DNA from: Perkinsus olseni
Taxonomy: Eukaryota > Perkinsozoa > Perkinsida > Perkinsidae
Direction: 5' to 3'
Assembly (NCBI GenBank): GCA_013115135.1
Contig: JABANP010000007.1
Location: forward strand, 341,500 to 405,499
Length of the DNA: 64,000 nt
The notes below the pieces were generated by a model. It searched no databases and was not told the origin of the DNA. It worked only from the letters and a program-made list of their open reading frames with translations. Made by a program: the position numbers and the translations under genes. Of the stretch, positions 11,993 through 22,609 are shown piece by piece (position 1 is the first letter of the stretch; each line of letters begins with the position of its first letter).

Positions 11993-12198
11993 TCAAGATC
12001 GTCGCCGCCACAACGCGAGGACTGTATTCTTGTTTTTCAGTGCCTGAGGAGGGGATATTGGCAGAAAAAAGAGGTTGAAATTGCCCTCACCATGGCCGCT
12101 ATCGGGGCTACTACGAAGACCAGCATTATAAGGGCCCCTGTGAGATACGACAGGAAGGAGTAATCGAAGACTACTGTTGTCGATGTCTCTTCTGCCAT
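11993..12198 (-). CDS. 52-residue single-helix membrane protein (two exons)
   Basis: The start at 12198 gives MAEETSTTVVFDYSF, then one hydrophobic helix (LTGALIMLVFVVAPIAAM). A textbook 47-nt intron follows (GTGAGG at the 5' end, a long pyrimidine tract, CTCAG at the 3' end). The second exon reads ALKNKNTVLALWRRRS and stops. The unspliced frame also stays open for 18 more codons, so the splice is inferred from the intron signals and the basic tail. The topology suggests a small subunit of an ER or mitochondrial membrane complex. I do not recognise the family. The gene sits about 100 bp downstream of the ankyrin gene stop on the same strand. Confidence 0.55.
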
Positions 12199-12297
12199 TT
12201 GAAAGTTCGTCAACTGCGATCTCTCAACATGGCGTATCCAACGCAAGACACAATTTAGTGGACACCAAAAATCTGCATGACACCGCATGACAGAAGT

Positions 12298-13342
12298 CTA
12301 TGCTTGCTCATCCACAGTAACCTCAGCTTCCTCATCACGCTCCTCGCCTGCATACGGTGAGAATTTCCAAAGCTCAGGCAGGACATGCTACTCACCTTCG
12401 TCCAGGGCAACGGCCTCTTCTGGGCCTTGTGGGGCAGCGGCCACCTCGAGATCATCCCCGGCCGTCGAGTCCTCCTCCTGGTAATCTACATGCTCGACCG
12501 CGTACCTCTCATTGCAGCGATCCTCACCCTAGCTGCCGTCGACTCACCCACCTGTTCTTCCAGGCCCCTTTGTAGAAGAGCCAGTCGGCCATTCGAGGAT
12601 CCCCAGCGAAAGCCGCCAAGTGCTGTACGGTGATGCCTTCGGAGTCCGTAGTGTGGACCCTGCAAGGCTCCTCGCATAGAGATGGTACTATCCCCACTCA
12701 CTTGGCACCCTTGGAAACGAGCAACGTCACCACATCGTGCCTACAGCCACTGACGGCCTGGGACAGCGGCGTCTCCCCAGCACTGAGAGAACACCGAGGA
12801 TCGCGAACCCCGAGGCATCCAAGCCTACCTGTCCGTCGCGTCAATATCAGCCTTGGTGTCCAGTAAGAGCTCCACCAGAGCAGCGTGGCCATATCGCGAT
12901 GCCTCATGCAATGGGGTACTGCAACAAGCCTCCACAAAGTAAGGATGACACTACTGCCGTCCTACCGCCCGTCTCGATCTTTGAAATTCACATTTGGCCC
13001 GCTTGTCGATGAGGTACCTCACAGCCGGCTCGTTGTTCTTCCATGTGGCTTCCCATAGAGCACTGAGCACCAAGAGATAGTTCGAGAGGAGGACACAGTG
13101 GTTCACCTCCTGAAGTATGGCTTCTCACTGTAGTTGAGCCCGTCTTGACCTTGGATCCGGGCCACTTCACTGGCCAGAAATTTAACGCCCTTCTCGCCAT
13201 CCATTATGCCGAGGCGCGCTTGCTTGATGAGCTCCTTGTTGTACTCTAATGCCATCTGGAGGCTAACTGGCTACTACTGGCATACCGCACGCTCGGACGT
13301 CCCCTCCACTGCCCGACACAACGCGGGGGTGAGTTGAAACAT
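12298..13342 (-). CDS. Ankyrin-repeat protein with acidic tail (about seven exons)
   Basis: GT-AG joins give one continuous frame. The start at 13342 (MFQLTPALCRAVEG) leads through a short candidate intron to MALEYNKELIKQARLGIM, then ankyrin repeats: VRYLIDKRANVNFKDRDGR / TPLHEASRYGHAALVELLL / TKADIDATD, then AGETPLSQAV..HDVVTLLVSKGAK, then GITVQHLAAFAGDPRMADWLF. The C-terminus is acidic (EEDSTAGDD, EERDEEAEVTVDEQA) and stops at 12298. Ankyrin repeats bind proteins, so this is probably a cytosolic or nuclear adaptor with no enzymatic domain. The first exon is the least certain: translation could instead begin at the methionine of MALEYNK. Introns are roughly 30-68 nt. Confidence 0.8.
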
Positions 13343-13612
13343 GCTAGTTCTCAAGCTGAGAACGCCGCATTTTCGAAATGATTATCCCGAAACAGCAGTA
13401 GCAGCTCTAGCCTGCGGGAACGGTGTTCCCTCTCCGACTCCATCCTGAGATGGGCGAGCCGCCGCGGAGGCGCTGCTGGCACTATGAGAGCGCACTATAA
13501 AATAACGCGAAAAAGGGGAGAAAAATGGTGATGGCTGCAGAAGCAGACGGGATAGAAAAACTGTACAGGAAAAAGTAGAGGGAAGGGGAGACAGAAAAAA
13601 TCCAGTAGTGCC

Positions 13613-15298
13613 CTAAACTGGCCCTTCGGATCGGGAGTCACAGGTCGAAGCTCCCGTATAACATGACTCTTTATGGCAACATGTCTCCTGAGAGTAAACG
13701 GAAGAAGGTCTTGAGATTTCCAGCTGCTGCCTCCTGCCCCACCCTTCTCTCCTTTTCGTCGATATCCTCCGAGCATGCCTCGAGTTGAAAAGTCGAATGG
13801 GATATTCCCATGTCGCTGGCGACTGCCTTTGCTTCGGCCAATACCGCACCTGTGATGGTATTCACGACTGGCTACAGTGGTGAGTCCATCCTACTGCAGT
13901 TATCGCATCCTTTCAGCCCGACATGAGCAGTACAGATGGCGTTGGCCGATCCGACATTCCATACATGGACGTCATGAACCTGCTCGCAGTACGGGCTACC
14001 CGGAGGAAGGGCGGTAGACGGCTGGTGGTACGCAATCGACGTATGGTATCTCCCTAAGTTTCGTCTGCAATAGGTGGACGTCCACATGCTCAGGAGCTTT
14101 ATGCATCAAGGCACGTAGAGACCTCCTCAGAGTACCTCAATGAATCGACATGCCGTGTGAGGGGCGACAGTCGGGTAAGGCTTACGAGTGGTTGTTAGGA
14201 GAACCAGGACGGAGAATATAACGGTACAGATGGGGTCGAAGTAACTGAACAGGTCGTGAGGAGGGCACGGAGCCTCCGTCGGGGGCGAATCGGTTTGGGA
14301 CATACTTCCAGTGGGACACACCGTCGGAGGTAGAGCCGATATCGAAAGGCTTCCACCATATGAGAGCGGCGGCTATGACGACCCCAACAGATTGTATCTG
14401 GCGGAGGAGTATAATGGTAGGATGGACAGCGGCAAGGATAGCTACAAGATCTCCCAGTACGTGGATGAAGGCTGCGTCGAGGGCGAGGTTACGACGACGG
14501 CGATGATGGGCGGGGGCAGCACCTGATGAGTATGGAGGGATTCTCGGCTCACAGGCTTCCGGAACTTGGAGGAGTGCGAGGGCGAGGAAACCAACACAAT
14601 GTATCACCTTCCTCCACTGCAGAATGGGGATCTTCTGTCGTATGGTCTTCACGATGAGCATGGGAGTGGTCATCATGACTATGACCATGGCTATGACCGT
14701 GACTGTGGTTATGACCAAGAACTAGCATCATGATGATGTTGACGACCAGGCCAGCAACCTGCCATCCAAACAACAGTACTGAAGGCAAGGACGTCGACGT
14801 GGCGGCCGTTCACCCCAAGGCTGAACATCACAACCCCCTCCACATCCTCGGGAGTGACGAATCGCTGAATGGCCTCAATAAAAAGGATAATAGTGGTAGT
14901 CCAGATTATCATAATTGACAAGAGTGCGCCGATGACCTCAGCCTGCCAGTACCCATACCTAGGAACGACACGAGGCAGTAACAGAAGCACCAGAGAGCAG
15001 CGAGGACGGGAGCCTACGTGTATTCAGAATTAGGCTTTCTAGCACTCAATTTGATGGCGATCAATGAGACGATAAAGCCAGATATATCGGACAGGATGTG
15101 GGCAGCATCGGCAATCTACAACAGGCAGCGAGATGGCGGCTGATGGGCTGGGGATGGGCTTACGATGGCGAGAGACTTGGCGATGACTCCTCCGACGACC
15201 TCAGCCAGCATGAACGTAGTCGCGATCGCGATGACGATCCATAGTCTTCTCTTGATACGTTTATTGGCTAGACCTCGGTGATGATGGGACGCGCTCAT
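13613..15298 (-). CDS. Cation diffusion facilitator (ZnT/SLC30-type), copy A
   Basis: Zinc transporter of the CDF family, which exchanges cytosolic Zn2+ for protons across an organelle or plasma membrane. The start at 15298 ([19 protein letters not shown]) leads to TM1 ([18 protein letters not shown]). The next exon holds [11 protein letters not shown] with the TM2 HxxxD zinc site. Then come [19 protein letters not shown], the TM4 exon followed by a histidine loop ([19 protein letters not shown]), [13 protein letters not shown] with the TM5 HxxxD site, TM6 ([18 protein letters not shown]) and a cytosolic C-domain with [10 protein letters not shown] and [13 protein letters not shown]. About ten exons. 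All four canonical metal ligands (H/D in TM2 and TM5) are present. The extreme C-terminus is uncertain because the last splice is ambiguous; an unspliced stop would be at 13671. Confidence 0.85.
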
Positions 15299-15426
15299 CG
15301 GACTAAAAAAGCTGAGAGAGCAGGGCATGGCAGGGCGGCTACCGTTGCAACTGGACGGTGGCGATATACCTCTGTTGCGTGCAACTCTACCGTTATACTC
15401 AGTACTCGCGTAATGGCTCAGTCTCC

Positions 15427-16720
15427 CACACATAACGCGTGAACCGCGTGGACTGTATCACACAAGTGCGGCCACCAGCCGCACGCGTACTCACTACGCG
15501 CCATATTTGTGCGTTACTACTCTTATCTGTCCCGCTGCTTCTATGACTTCCAAAACACATGTTCATGGAAAATGACAAGAGAGGACTTCGCGACGCCACT
15601 CCGATACCAGTATACTGCTGGTGTACACTCTGCAACGGAGAGAATGCGGAAGTGAGGCCACCATGCCATGTGGCGTCCGAGCGGTGGCCAAACAAGTGAA
15701 GCAGTCCTGCCTCAATCCCCAACTGCAGCTGTTGCTGCTGCCCCGTGGCGTAGCGGCGTCACCTCTGCATGTGTATAATCATGAGTGTATAACCATACCG
15801 GCCTCGAAAGCAGTGGAAGAATTGTCGTCCCTTGTGGCATAGCAGCCTCACTTTCGCATGTTGCATTCTCTTCATCAACTCTATGAAGTTGATGAGAATC
15901 GTCCCTGCAGGCAATGCCATGGAGAGGCGATCATTTTCTCCAACACGCCTTCTACAAGTGTAGATTATAAGTAACCGCTTCAACAAGCACAACGTACTCA
16001 ATGATGACCCTCATGCTACTACGCCTGCTGTTGGAGATAAAACGCGCTCGAGGTGGGGCGCGAGGAGGCGGAGCGTCCGATTACTTCAGGTTTTAACTAC
16101 TCCTTAGATCTAGCAAACATAGTCGAGAAGCGCCTCTCCCGACTGCCGAGGCGTTGGACCAAATGTTCGAAGACTCTCGCCGTAAAATCGCAAAGGATGG
16201 AACGAAAGGTCTCGAGAAAAATACAACTCCTTCCCGGAAGTCGTAACCGGGGTGGTAATCCGCACACTCGAGATTCCACCGAAGGCAAGTATCGTCGGGA
16301 GATAGATTCTCGCTCGCCTAAGCACCATCGACACTACCAAGAGAGGAGTAGGCCGCTTGAAGGGATGGTCGCCGCACAGACACGCGTATGCATAAGAGTT
16401 CGATCCGCCCATCTGTGAGAAGGGGATGATCATGCAGCGTAGCAGTCTACATCTGCACAAAGTGTGATGACCAGCAGCTCACGAAGCGGTCAGCAGCCGT
16501 GATATCGCTTGCCAAGGATCGAAGCGCCTCCCCACCAGCCGTTGTGATAGGCCAACAATAACTCATGCTGGCCCATCAGAAAGCCCCTTGAGAGGGTCTT
16601 AGCCAATAACGTGCTCAGAACAACACTATAAGAGTGAGCCAGAGGATTCTCACGGAAGCCGAGGATGCATCGCATGACGATGACTAAGGTTACATATAGC
16701 ACAGAAACCACATGATCCAA
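15427..16720 (-). CDS. Unknown multi-exon gene between the two ZnT copies
   Basis: Several minus-strand open blocks look coding but cannot be joined with confidence. They are 16720-16490 (starting MDHVVSVLYVTLVIVMRC, with LLAYHNGWWGGASILG), about 16400-16110 (RRARIYLPTILAFGGISS, ELYFSRDLSFHPLRFYGES) and about 15960-15780 (ALPAGTILINFIELMKRMQ, RLLCHKGRQFFHCFRG). The hydrophobic first 15 residues could be a leader or anchor. No family was recognised. The stretch is absent between ZnT copies B and C, so it is not part of a simple repeated unit. The span is a rough envelope and the real gene could be shorter. Confidence 0.3.
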
Positions 16721-16890
16721 GTCATAACTACTGTATTCCTACTCCCTCACCCAGTCATAACACAATCCACTTCGGATAGCCATAGAAACATGCTCTTCTA
16801 CTAGGGCTACACGATCGCAATAGCGAAAGAAACTTACTACGTAATTGATATCACGTGGGGACGACAGTTTGCTAAATAAGAGAATCGGGG

Positions 16891-17110
16891 AGTATAATCA
16901 GCCAATATGAGCTTGAGGATATTAAAGGATTCTACAGTTTCTACCACAGTTACTCCATGGGCCTCTCGACGACCCAGGAGGACAGTAACCATTCGATCGA
17001 TGACACACCTCACAGCACAGCAGAGGATAATATAATCAGTAAGTACGAATTCAACGATATTAAAGTTTTCGACAGTTAGTCCATGGGCTTCTGGCTCGAC
17101 CACGAACACA
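16891..17110. repeat. Direct repeat of about 80 bp, two copies 138 bp apart
   Basis: A block starting TATAATCA at 16893 and ending near CCATGGGCCTCTCGACGACC (about 16970) recurs diverged at 17031-17110 (TATAATCAGTAAGTACGAAT to CCATGGGCTTCTGGCTCGAC). Both copies keep GATATTAAAG and ACAGTTA. An open minus-strand frame spans both and encodes a twice-repeated peptide (EAHGLTVENFNI / EAHGVTV..ESFNI). The block lies just downstream of ZnT copy B and no gene could be assigned. Confidence 0.6.
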
Positions 17111-17229
17111 ATAATTACTCATACTCGCTGTCATCCTGGTGCTAGCAGGGACGCACCACTACAAGGGCTTACACCACTAGTTCCTCGAAAACGCTGGCAC
17201 AGGTCGACTCTCCAGCGTAACATGACTCT

Positions 17230-18838
17230 CTATGACAACAGGTGTCCTGAAAGGGGTATGACGACCTCTGGCGAAAGTTGTCTATCTCACCCTTCTCTCC
17301 TTTCTCGTCGATATCCTCCGAGCATGCCTCCGAGTTGAAAAGTCGAATGGGATATTCCCATATCGCTGGCGACTGCCTTTGCTTCGGCCAATACCGCACC
17401 TGTGATGGTATTCACGTCCGGCTGTAGTGGTGAGGCCATCCTACTGCTGTTATCGTATCCTATGAAAGCCACATGAGCAGTACAGATGGTATTGGCCGAT
17501 CCGACGTTCCACACATGAACGTCATGAACCTGCTCGCAATGGCAGCTCGGTTCATGGGCAGAAGACGACTGGTGGTAGACAGTACGCAATCGACGTATGG
17601 TATCTCCCTAAGTTTCGTCTGCAATAGGTGGACGTCCACATGCTCAGGAGCTTTATGCATCAAGGCACGTAGAGACCTCCTCAGAGTACCTCAATGAATC
17701 GACATGCCGTGTGAGGGGCGACAGTCGGGTAAGGCTTACGAGTGGTTGTTAGGAGAACCAGGACGGAGAATATAACGGTACAGATGGGGTCGAAGTAACT
17801 GAACAGCTCGTGAGGAGGAGCACCGGGGACGGTCCCCAACATACTTCCAGTGGGACACACCGTCGGAGGTAGAGCCGATATCGAAAGGCTTCCACCATAT
17901 GAGAGCGGCGGCTATGACGACCCCAACAGATTGTATCTGGCGGAGGAGTATAATAGTAAGATGGAGAGCGGCAAGGATAGCTACAAGATCTCCCAGTACG
18001 TGGATGAAGGCTGCGTCGAGGGCGAGGTTACGACGACGGCGATGATGGGCGGGGGCAGCACCTGATGAGTATGGAGGGATTCTCGGTTCACAGGCTTCCG
18101 GAACTTGGAGGAGTGCGAGGGCGAGGAAACCAACACAATGTATCACCTTCCTCCACTGCAGAATGGGGATCTTCTGTCGTATGGTCTTCACCATGAGCAT
18201 GGGAGTGGTCATCATGGCTACCCGGTCATCATGACCATGACTATGACCATGACTGTGGTTATGACCAAGTACTAGCATCATGATAGCGTTGACCACCAAG
18301 CCAGCAACCTGACAACAGCATTAAGAAGGGCGAGCACACCCACGAAGGCTCACCCCGAGGCTGAACATCACAACTCCATCCACATCCTCAGGAGAAATAA
18401 ACCGCTCGATGGCTTCAAAAAATAGGATAATAGTGGTAGTCCAGATTATCATAATTGACAAGAGTGCGCCGATGACCTCAGCCTGCCAGTACCCATACCT
18501 GATACCGTCCAAGCGACGGGATGACCGAGGCACACGGCAACGATGGACTGCGCTCACGTGTAGCGACAGTTCGGCTCTCGAGCGCTGAGTTTGATGGCGA
18601 CCAAGGACACAACGAGACCAGATATATCGGACAGGATGTGGGCAGCATCAGCAATCTACAACAGACAGCGAGATGGCGGCTGATGGGCTGGGAATGGGCT
18701 CACGATGGCGAGAGACTTGGCGATTATTCCTCCGACGACCTCGCCCAGCATGAAGGCGGTCGCTATTGCTATGACGATCCATAATCTGATCTTGATGTTC
18801 CTGTTAGTAGAATCTCGGTGACGCCGGGATGCACTCAT
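17230..18838 (-). CDS. Cation diffusion facilitator (ZnT/SLC30-type), copy B, altered His loop
   Basis: Close duplicate of copy A, with most exons nearly identical. The start at 18838 is MSASRRHRDSTNRNIKIRL, followed by TM1 ([18 protein letters not shown]), AHILSDISG (TM2 HxxxD), [19 protein letters not shown], the TM4 exon ([24 protein letters not shown]), FIHVLGD (TM5 HxxxD), [28 protein letters not shown] and [11 protein letters not shown]. Relative to copy A it carries 11 extra bases in the histidine loop (near 18217-18228) that shift the frame there. The shifted frame stays open straight through the position of the next intron into the TM5 exon. The copy may therefore use an unspliced loop with a different sequence, or it may be decaying. 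The last exon reads GHLLS and stops at 17230. Confidence 0.75.
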
Positions 18839-19434
18839 GGGACTAAGAAAGCTGCTGGATCAGGGCAAGGCAGTACAACCCTCGGAAAACACGAACCTCT
18901 ACGGACAGCGGGAAAATATGACAGAGAACCCGCGATAGTTCAGATGTGATAATGATGGAACAGTAGTGTATAAGGCCGCGAGTGATCGGCAATGACCCCC
19001 CACCAATCGAGGGTGTAGCGAGGCAGGTCTCTTAGCGAAACAGAGCCCGCCCGATATAAAGTTACGACCACACGAGCAGCTCTACCAGCAGCAACAACGA
19101 TACAAGCATCGTACGGAAAATACAACCTTTGCAACCTCTAGAACCCTCCAAGACCGGCTCAGTGCTCATGACCGTATGGCTGCTGGGCCTAGCAAGAGAG
19201 CAACAACGATGAGAAGCATGGGCCAGCATCACCGTGGACTTACCCTCAATAATGGCGATGCGTCCCTGGGCGAGACGATGACTACTGGCGCTGATATGGC
19301 CTCTGATGGCGCCCCGCAGGTGTCATCACCCTTGTTGCAGGCTTGATTGTGACAGCAAGAACTCTAAAAGGAAGGAAAGGAGTGGTTGAGCTGCAGAACA
19401 CTGAGCGAGCATCCGGAGCGGGCAGGGAGTTGAA
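18839..19434. other. Spacer between ZnT copies B and C
   Basis: No supported gene. This is presumably the 5' flank of copy B and the 3' flank of copy C. One open minus-strand frame (about 19134-18940) has no recognisable features. Confidence 0.5.
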
Positions 19435-21821
19435 CTAGGACACTACCTGTAGGGCATCGACGTCAACGTCCTCAGCCCTGGCTTCCAACTGGAAAGTGGT
19501 ATGGCTAATACCCATATCATTGGCTACTTTAGTCGCCTCATTGAGGACTTGGCCTGAGCAGCACATGGGTAAGAGCACACAGCAGCTGCATGGGCCACTT
19601 ACTGCAGTTGGAGCAGCCTGATACCACTATATGAGCCGTACATATATTACCAGTAGACCCCACACTCCATACATGGACATCATGAACCTAAGATACGCCC
19701 GAGGTCGAAGGTATCTTCCATGGTAGGGGGAGGATTACACACTGGACATGTTCAACATGCCTGAGCTTGGTCTGCAGCAAATCCACATCCACGCTGTCCG
19801 GCACTCTCTGCATCAGGATATGCACTGATTGCTTTACGGTTTCTGAAGGAGGAGGAGAAGTGGTGGCGTGAGTGGGGGGCATGACTTACTAAAGGTAGTA
19901 AACATGACGAGAATAGAGAAGAGGATGGTACAGGCCGGATCAGCATAGCTGAGGAGAGCAGAGCAACTGCGGTGCTACTGGGAGCTGGCAGCAGCTGCTC
20001 ACTTCCATTTTGAAACTCCGTTCACATGGCCGACATTGAAGGGCTTCCAGTAGATGAGGACAGCAGCTAGGAGTACACCCAATGACTGGATCTGATGACG
20101 TGAACGGGAAGATATTACCTCCCTGTCAGCTGCACGCTTCAACTTACGATATCTCCCAGTACGTGGACCACAGCAGCATCCAGAGCTAGGTTATGGCTAT
20201 CTGAGTAAAACACAAAGGGAAATGAACTGATTGGGCCAGCAGGCCTGACGCTATCGACAACGTACAACTACGCAGAAAGCTATAACAATAGTATGTATCA
20301 TTACTACCACACTAGTACTAGTACTACTGTTCCGACAACCACTATTGATTGACAATTAACAGAGAAAAGTCCGTGCAATGTATACACGTCCAAAGCAAAC
20401 AGACCAGTTGCGCTACCCCAGTTGCAACACAATTTTGTGAGCCTGCGCACAGTAAGTAGGCCATGGCGGTACGGTAGCAGATACCGTCAACGAGATGACA
20501 GATGACAAGGACGCGGTCCTCTGCCATCTATCAGACTTCCGAGCACCCCGACGCCCATCATTCGACATTTTATGCCCTCCACTGCACCCTCACTGGTGAT
20601 ACTGGGAGCTCACGACTTTTGCGCATTCGAGTGACCGTGCTGCCTTCGCAGCGGAGGCGGTCCTTGTGAATTTCACGGCTCAAGGTGAGAGGAATTCAGT
20701 TTGAGAAAAAACGTGCCGATAACGGCCCTGTGCTAACGGGCAAGCGCCACTCGAGTCTGGTGGGTGGGCGAACAGAAGGAGGATCATAATCATCAATGAT
20801 TCAGCAAAAGTCATTCCTTGCCTTCACACCGCCGAGGGCTGAGGGCTACGTTAGAATCAACAGAAACTGCTCTAGGTAGGGAGAAGTAGCGGCCCTCGAA
20901 CAGCCGCGTGCATTACCATGGGAGTGAGTGTGGGTATGTCCACCTTCCTCGATGTCTCCTGGCTTCCCATGGGAGTGACCATGGCTACTGGCAGCTGCTG
21001 CACCACCACCATGGGTGTGATTGTGGCCTAGGGTCGCCATTAGACAGAAGTTCACCAGCAGACCGATGAGCTGACCAAAGGCGAGAGGGATGCTACACTA
21101 GGGACGACATCGCCGACGTACCGCCATGATGCTCATAAGGCCGCCATTGACCTCTTCAAGGTTGATGAACCTTTGGATGGCCTCCCAAAGCAGGACACCC
21201 GTCATGAACCACACGATCATCACGGAGAACAAGGCTCCGAGGATCTCCGCCTGCCTGTAGCCGTAACTGAGGGCGGCGGCGGTGGTAATGGAGGGACAGT
21301 GAGAGAAACGCCACTCACGTGTATTGGGAAGTAGGAGTTTTGCCTGCTAGAACGACGGCGAACAGGGACACGGCGAAGCCGGATACATCAGACATGATAT
21401 GTGCCGCGTCAGTCACCTGATTTGGGCAAGGAGTGGTATGACACGTACGTCTGCGCAATGAACCAATTGGAGTTGTATTACGATTGCCAAGGAGTGAGCT
21501 AAGATACCTCCGACTATCTCGAGTATCATGAAGAAGCATGACAGGCAGATGGCCCTCCTCAGTCGCCGTTGGACCTGCAACAACAACCATCATCATCACC
21601 AGCAACCCCCCCTTCCGTTGTCGCCCTACATCCTTCGCCTGTTCATGCCCCTCCCCTATGTGCCCTCGGCCACTGCTAGGCGCTGGTACGATTTTTTCCT
21701 TCGGTATTGCTACCACCGTGAGGTTAGGGTTAGTGAAGCTGCCTTCACCCTTTATAGCAGCCGGATGCTCCGTCCCAGAACTTTTTAGTAAGGGCGAATC
21801 CAGTGTTGATGATGAAGGCAT
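19435..21821 (-). CDS. Cation diffusion facilitator (ZnT/SLC30-type), copy C, diverged
   Basis: Third CDF gene in the array. The start at 21821 gives MPSSSTLDSPLLKSSG and a longer N-tail than copies A and B. Next come TM1 (CLSCFFMILEIVGGILAHSL), DAAHIMSDVSGFAVSL (TM2 HxxxD), YGYRQAEILGALFSVMIVW, and a TM4 exon with a histidine loop of its own design (GHNHTHGGGAAAASSHGHSH, then GGHTHTHSHG). Then follow LALDAAVVHVLGD (TM5 HxxxD), SLGVLLAAVLIYWKPFNVG, VDVDLLQTKLRHVEHVQC, HDVHVWSVGSTGN and DMGISHTTFQLEARAEDVDVDAL, stopping at 19435. The intron between the His-loop exon (about 20860) and the TM5 exon (about 20205) is about 650 bp, unusually long here. Copy C is about as far from A as from B, so it predates the A/B duplication. 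Confidence 0.85.
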
Positions 21822-22459
21822 TGATGATGATCAACTACTCACCATACGTTCAACTATCCGAAACCCCAACAACAACCACCCCCGCCATGCCTTCAACCGA
21901 AGCCACTGCCCTACGAAGAGCGTCTTCGTGCCGTCACAACAGAGGTATCCGACGCGAGATGGGGAGTGTCTTTAGCCCGCCTTTGTCCGTCAGACCTCTC
22001 TCGAAGGTGACGCTTCAGGGTTACTGGATCGTCAGGCCGATGACTTTCCCCCTACCCATTCTCACCATACCTGTCCTGGAAGCTCACAGCTCCACCGTCG
22101 CTATCACAAACACGCCTAGTATCGCTGCTCTCTGCCCTTCTCATGTGTGCCAGTACTCCCGCGCTGATGATGGGCACCAGATTTTTGCCAATTTCAGACT
22201 GTTCTACAGCAGTCGCGCGCGCCCGGCCATCGAAATTCATTCGGCTGGTAGGCGTGCCGGGAAGGAACGATGGGGGAATTTCGATTATGCTGACGTCTTT
22301 AGTTTCACGTGGCATCGAGCCACGCCGAGATTCAATTTTTCCATCCGATGCGTTTTTTCGAGAGGACTCACACATTCCCGTACGACTGGGAGACTTGTAA
22401 GATGGGGATAGGGTGCCGCTTACGGGTATCATAGGTTGAGCTTGCAAGATACAAAGTAG
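21822..22459. other. 5' flank of ZnT copy C, no firm gene
   Basis: A 131-codon minus-strand frame (22447-22052) and a 202-codon plus-strand frame (21803-22411) overlap here. Neither has a recognised domain. The minus frame is Ser/Arg-rich with SPSYKSPSRTG and could be a real disordered protein, but nothing supports it beyond openness. Confidence 0.4.
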
Positions 22460-22609
22460 GTCAACTCGAGAACATCAGGTACCTCCGCTTGGTGGACCAA
22501 ATACCCGAATCCTGAGCAGCCTCACGTTAAGGAGGTCGACACTCTATGCAGAGAAGTGGACCAGGACTCTGGGGTAACGCCGGGTGAAGGCGGCAGCACA
22601 GTCCAACTC

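Noticed and set aside
14182..14718. 178-codon minus-strand frame in ZnT copy A reading through an intron
   Set aside because: It skips the histidine loop frame and reads intron sequence. In copy A the spliced frame with the His-rich loop is the better model. The equivalent frame in copy B is discussed as a finding because of its 11-base insertion.
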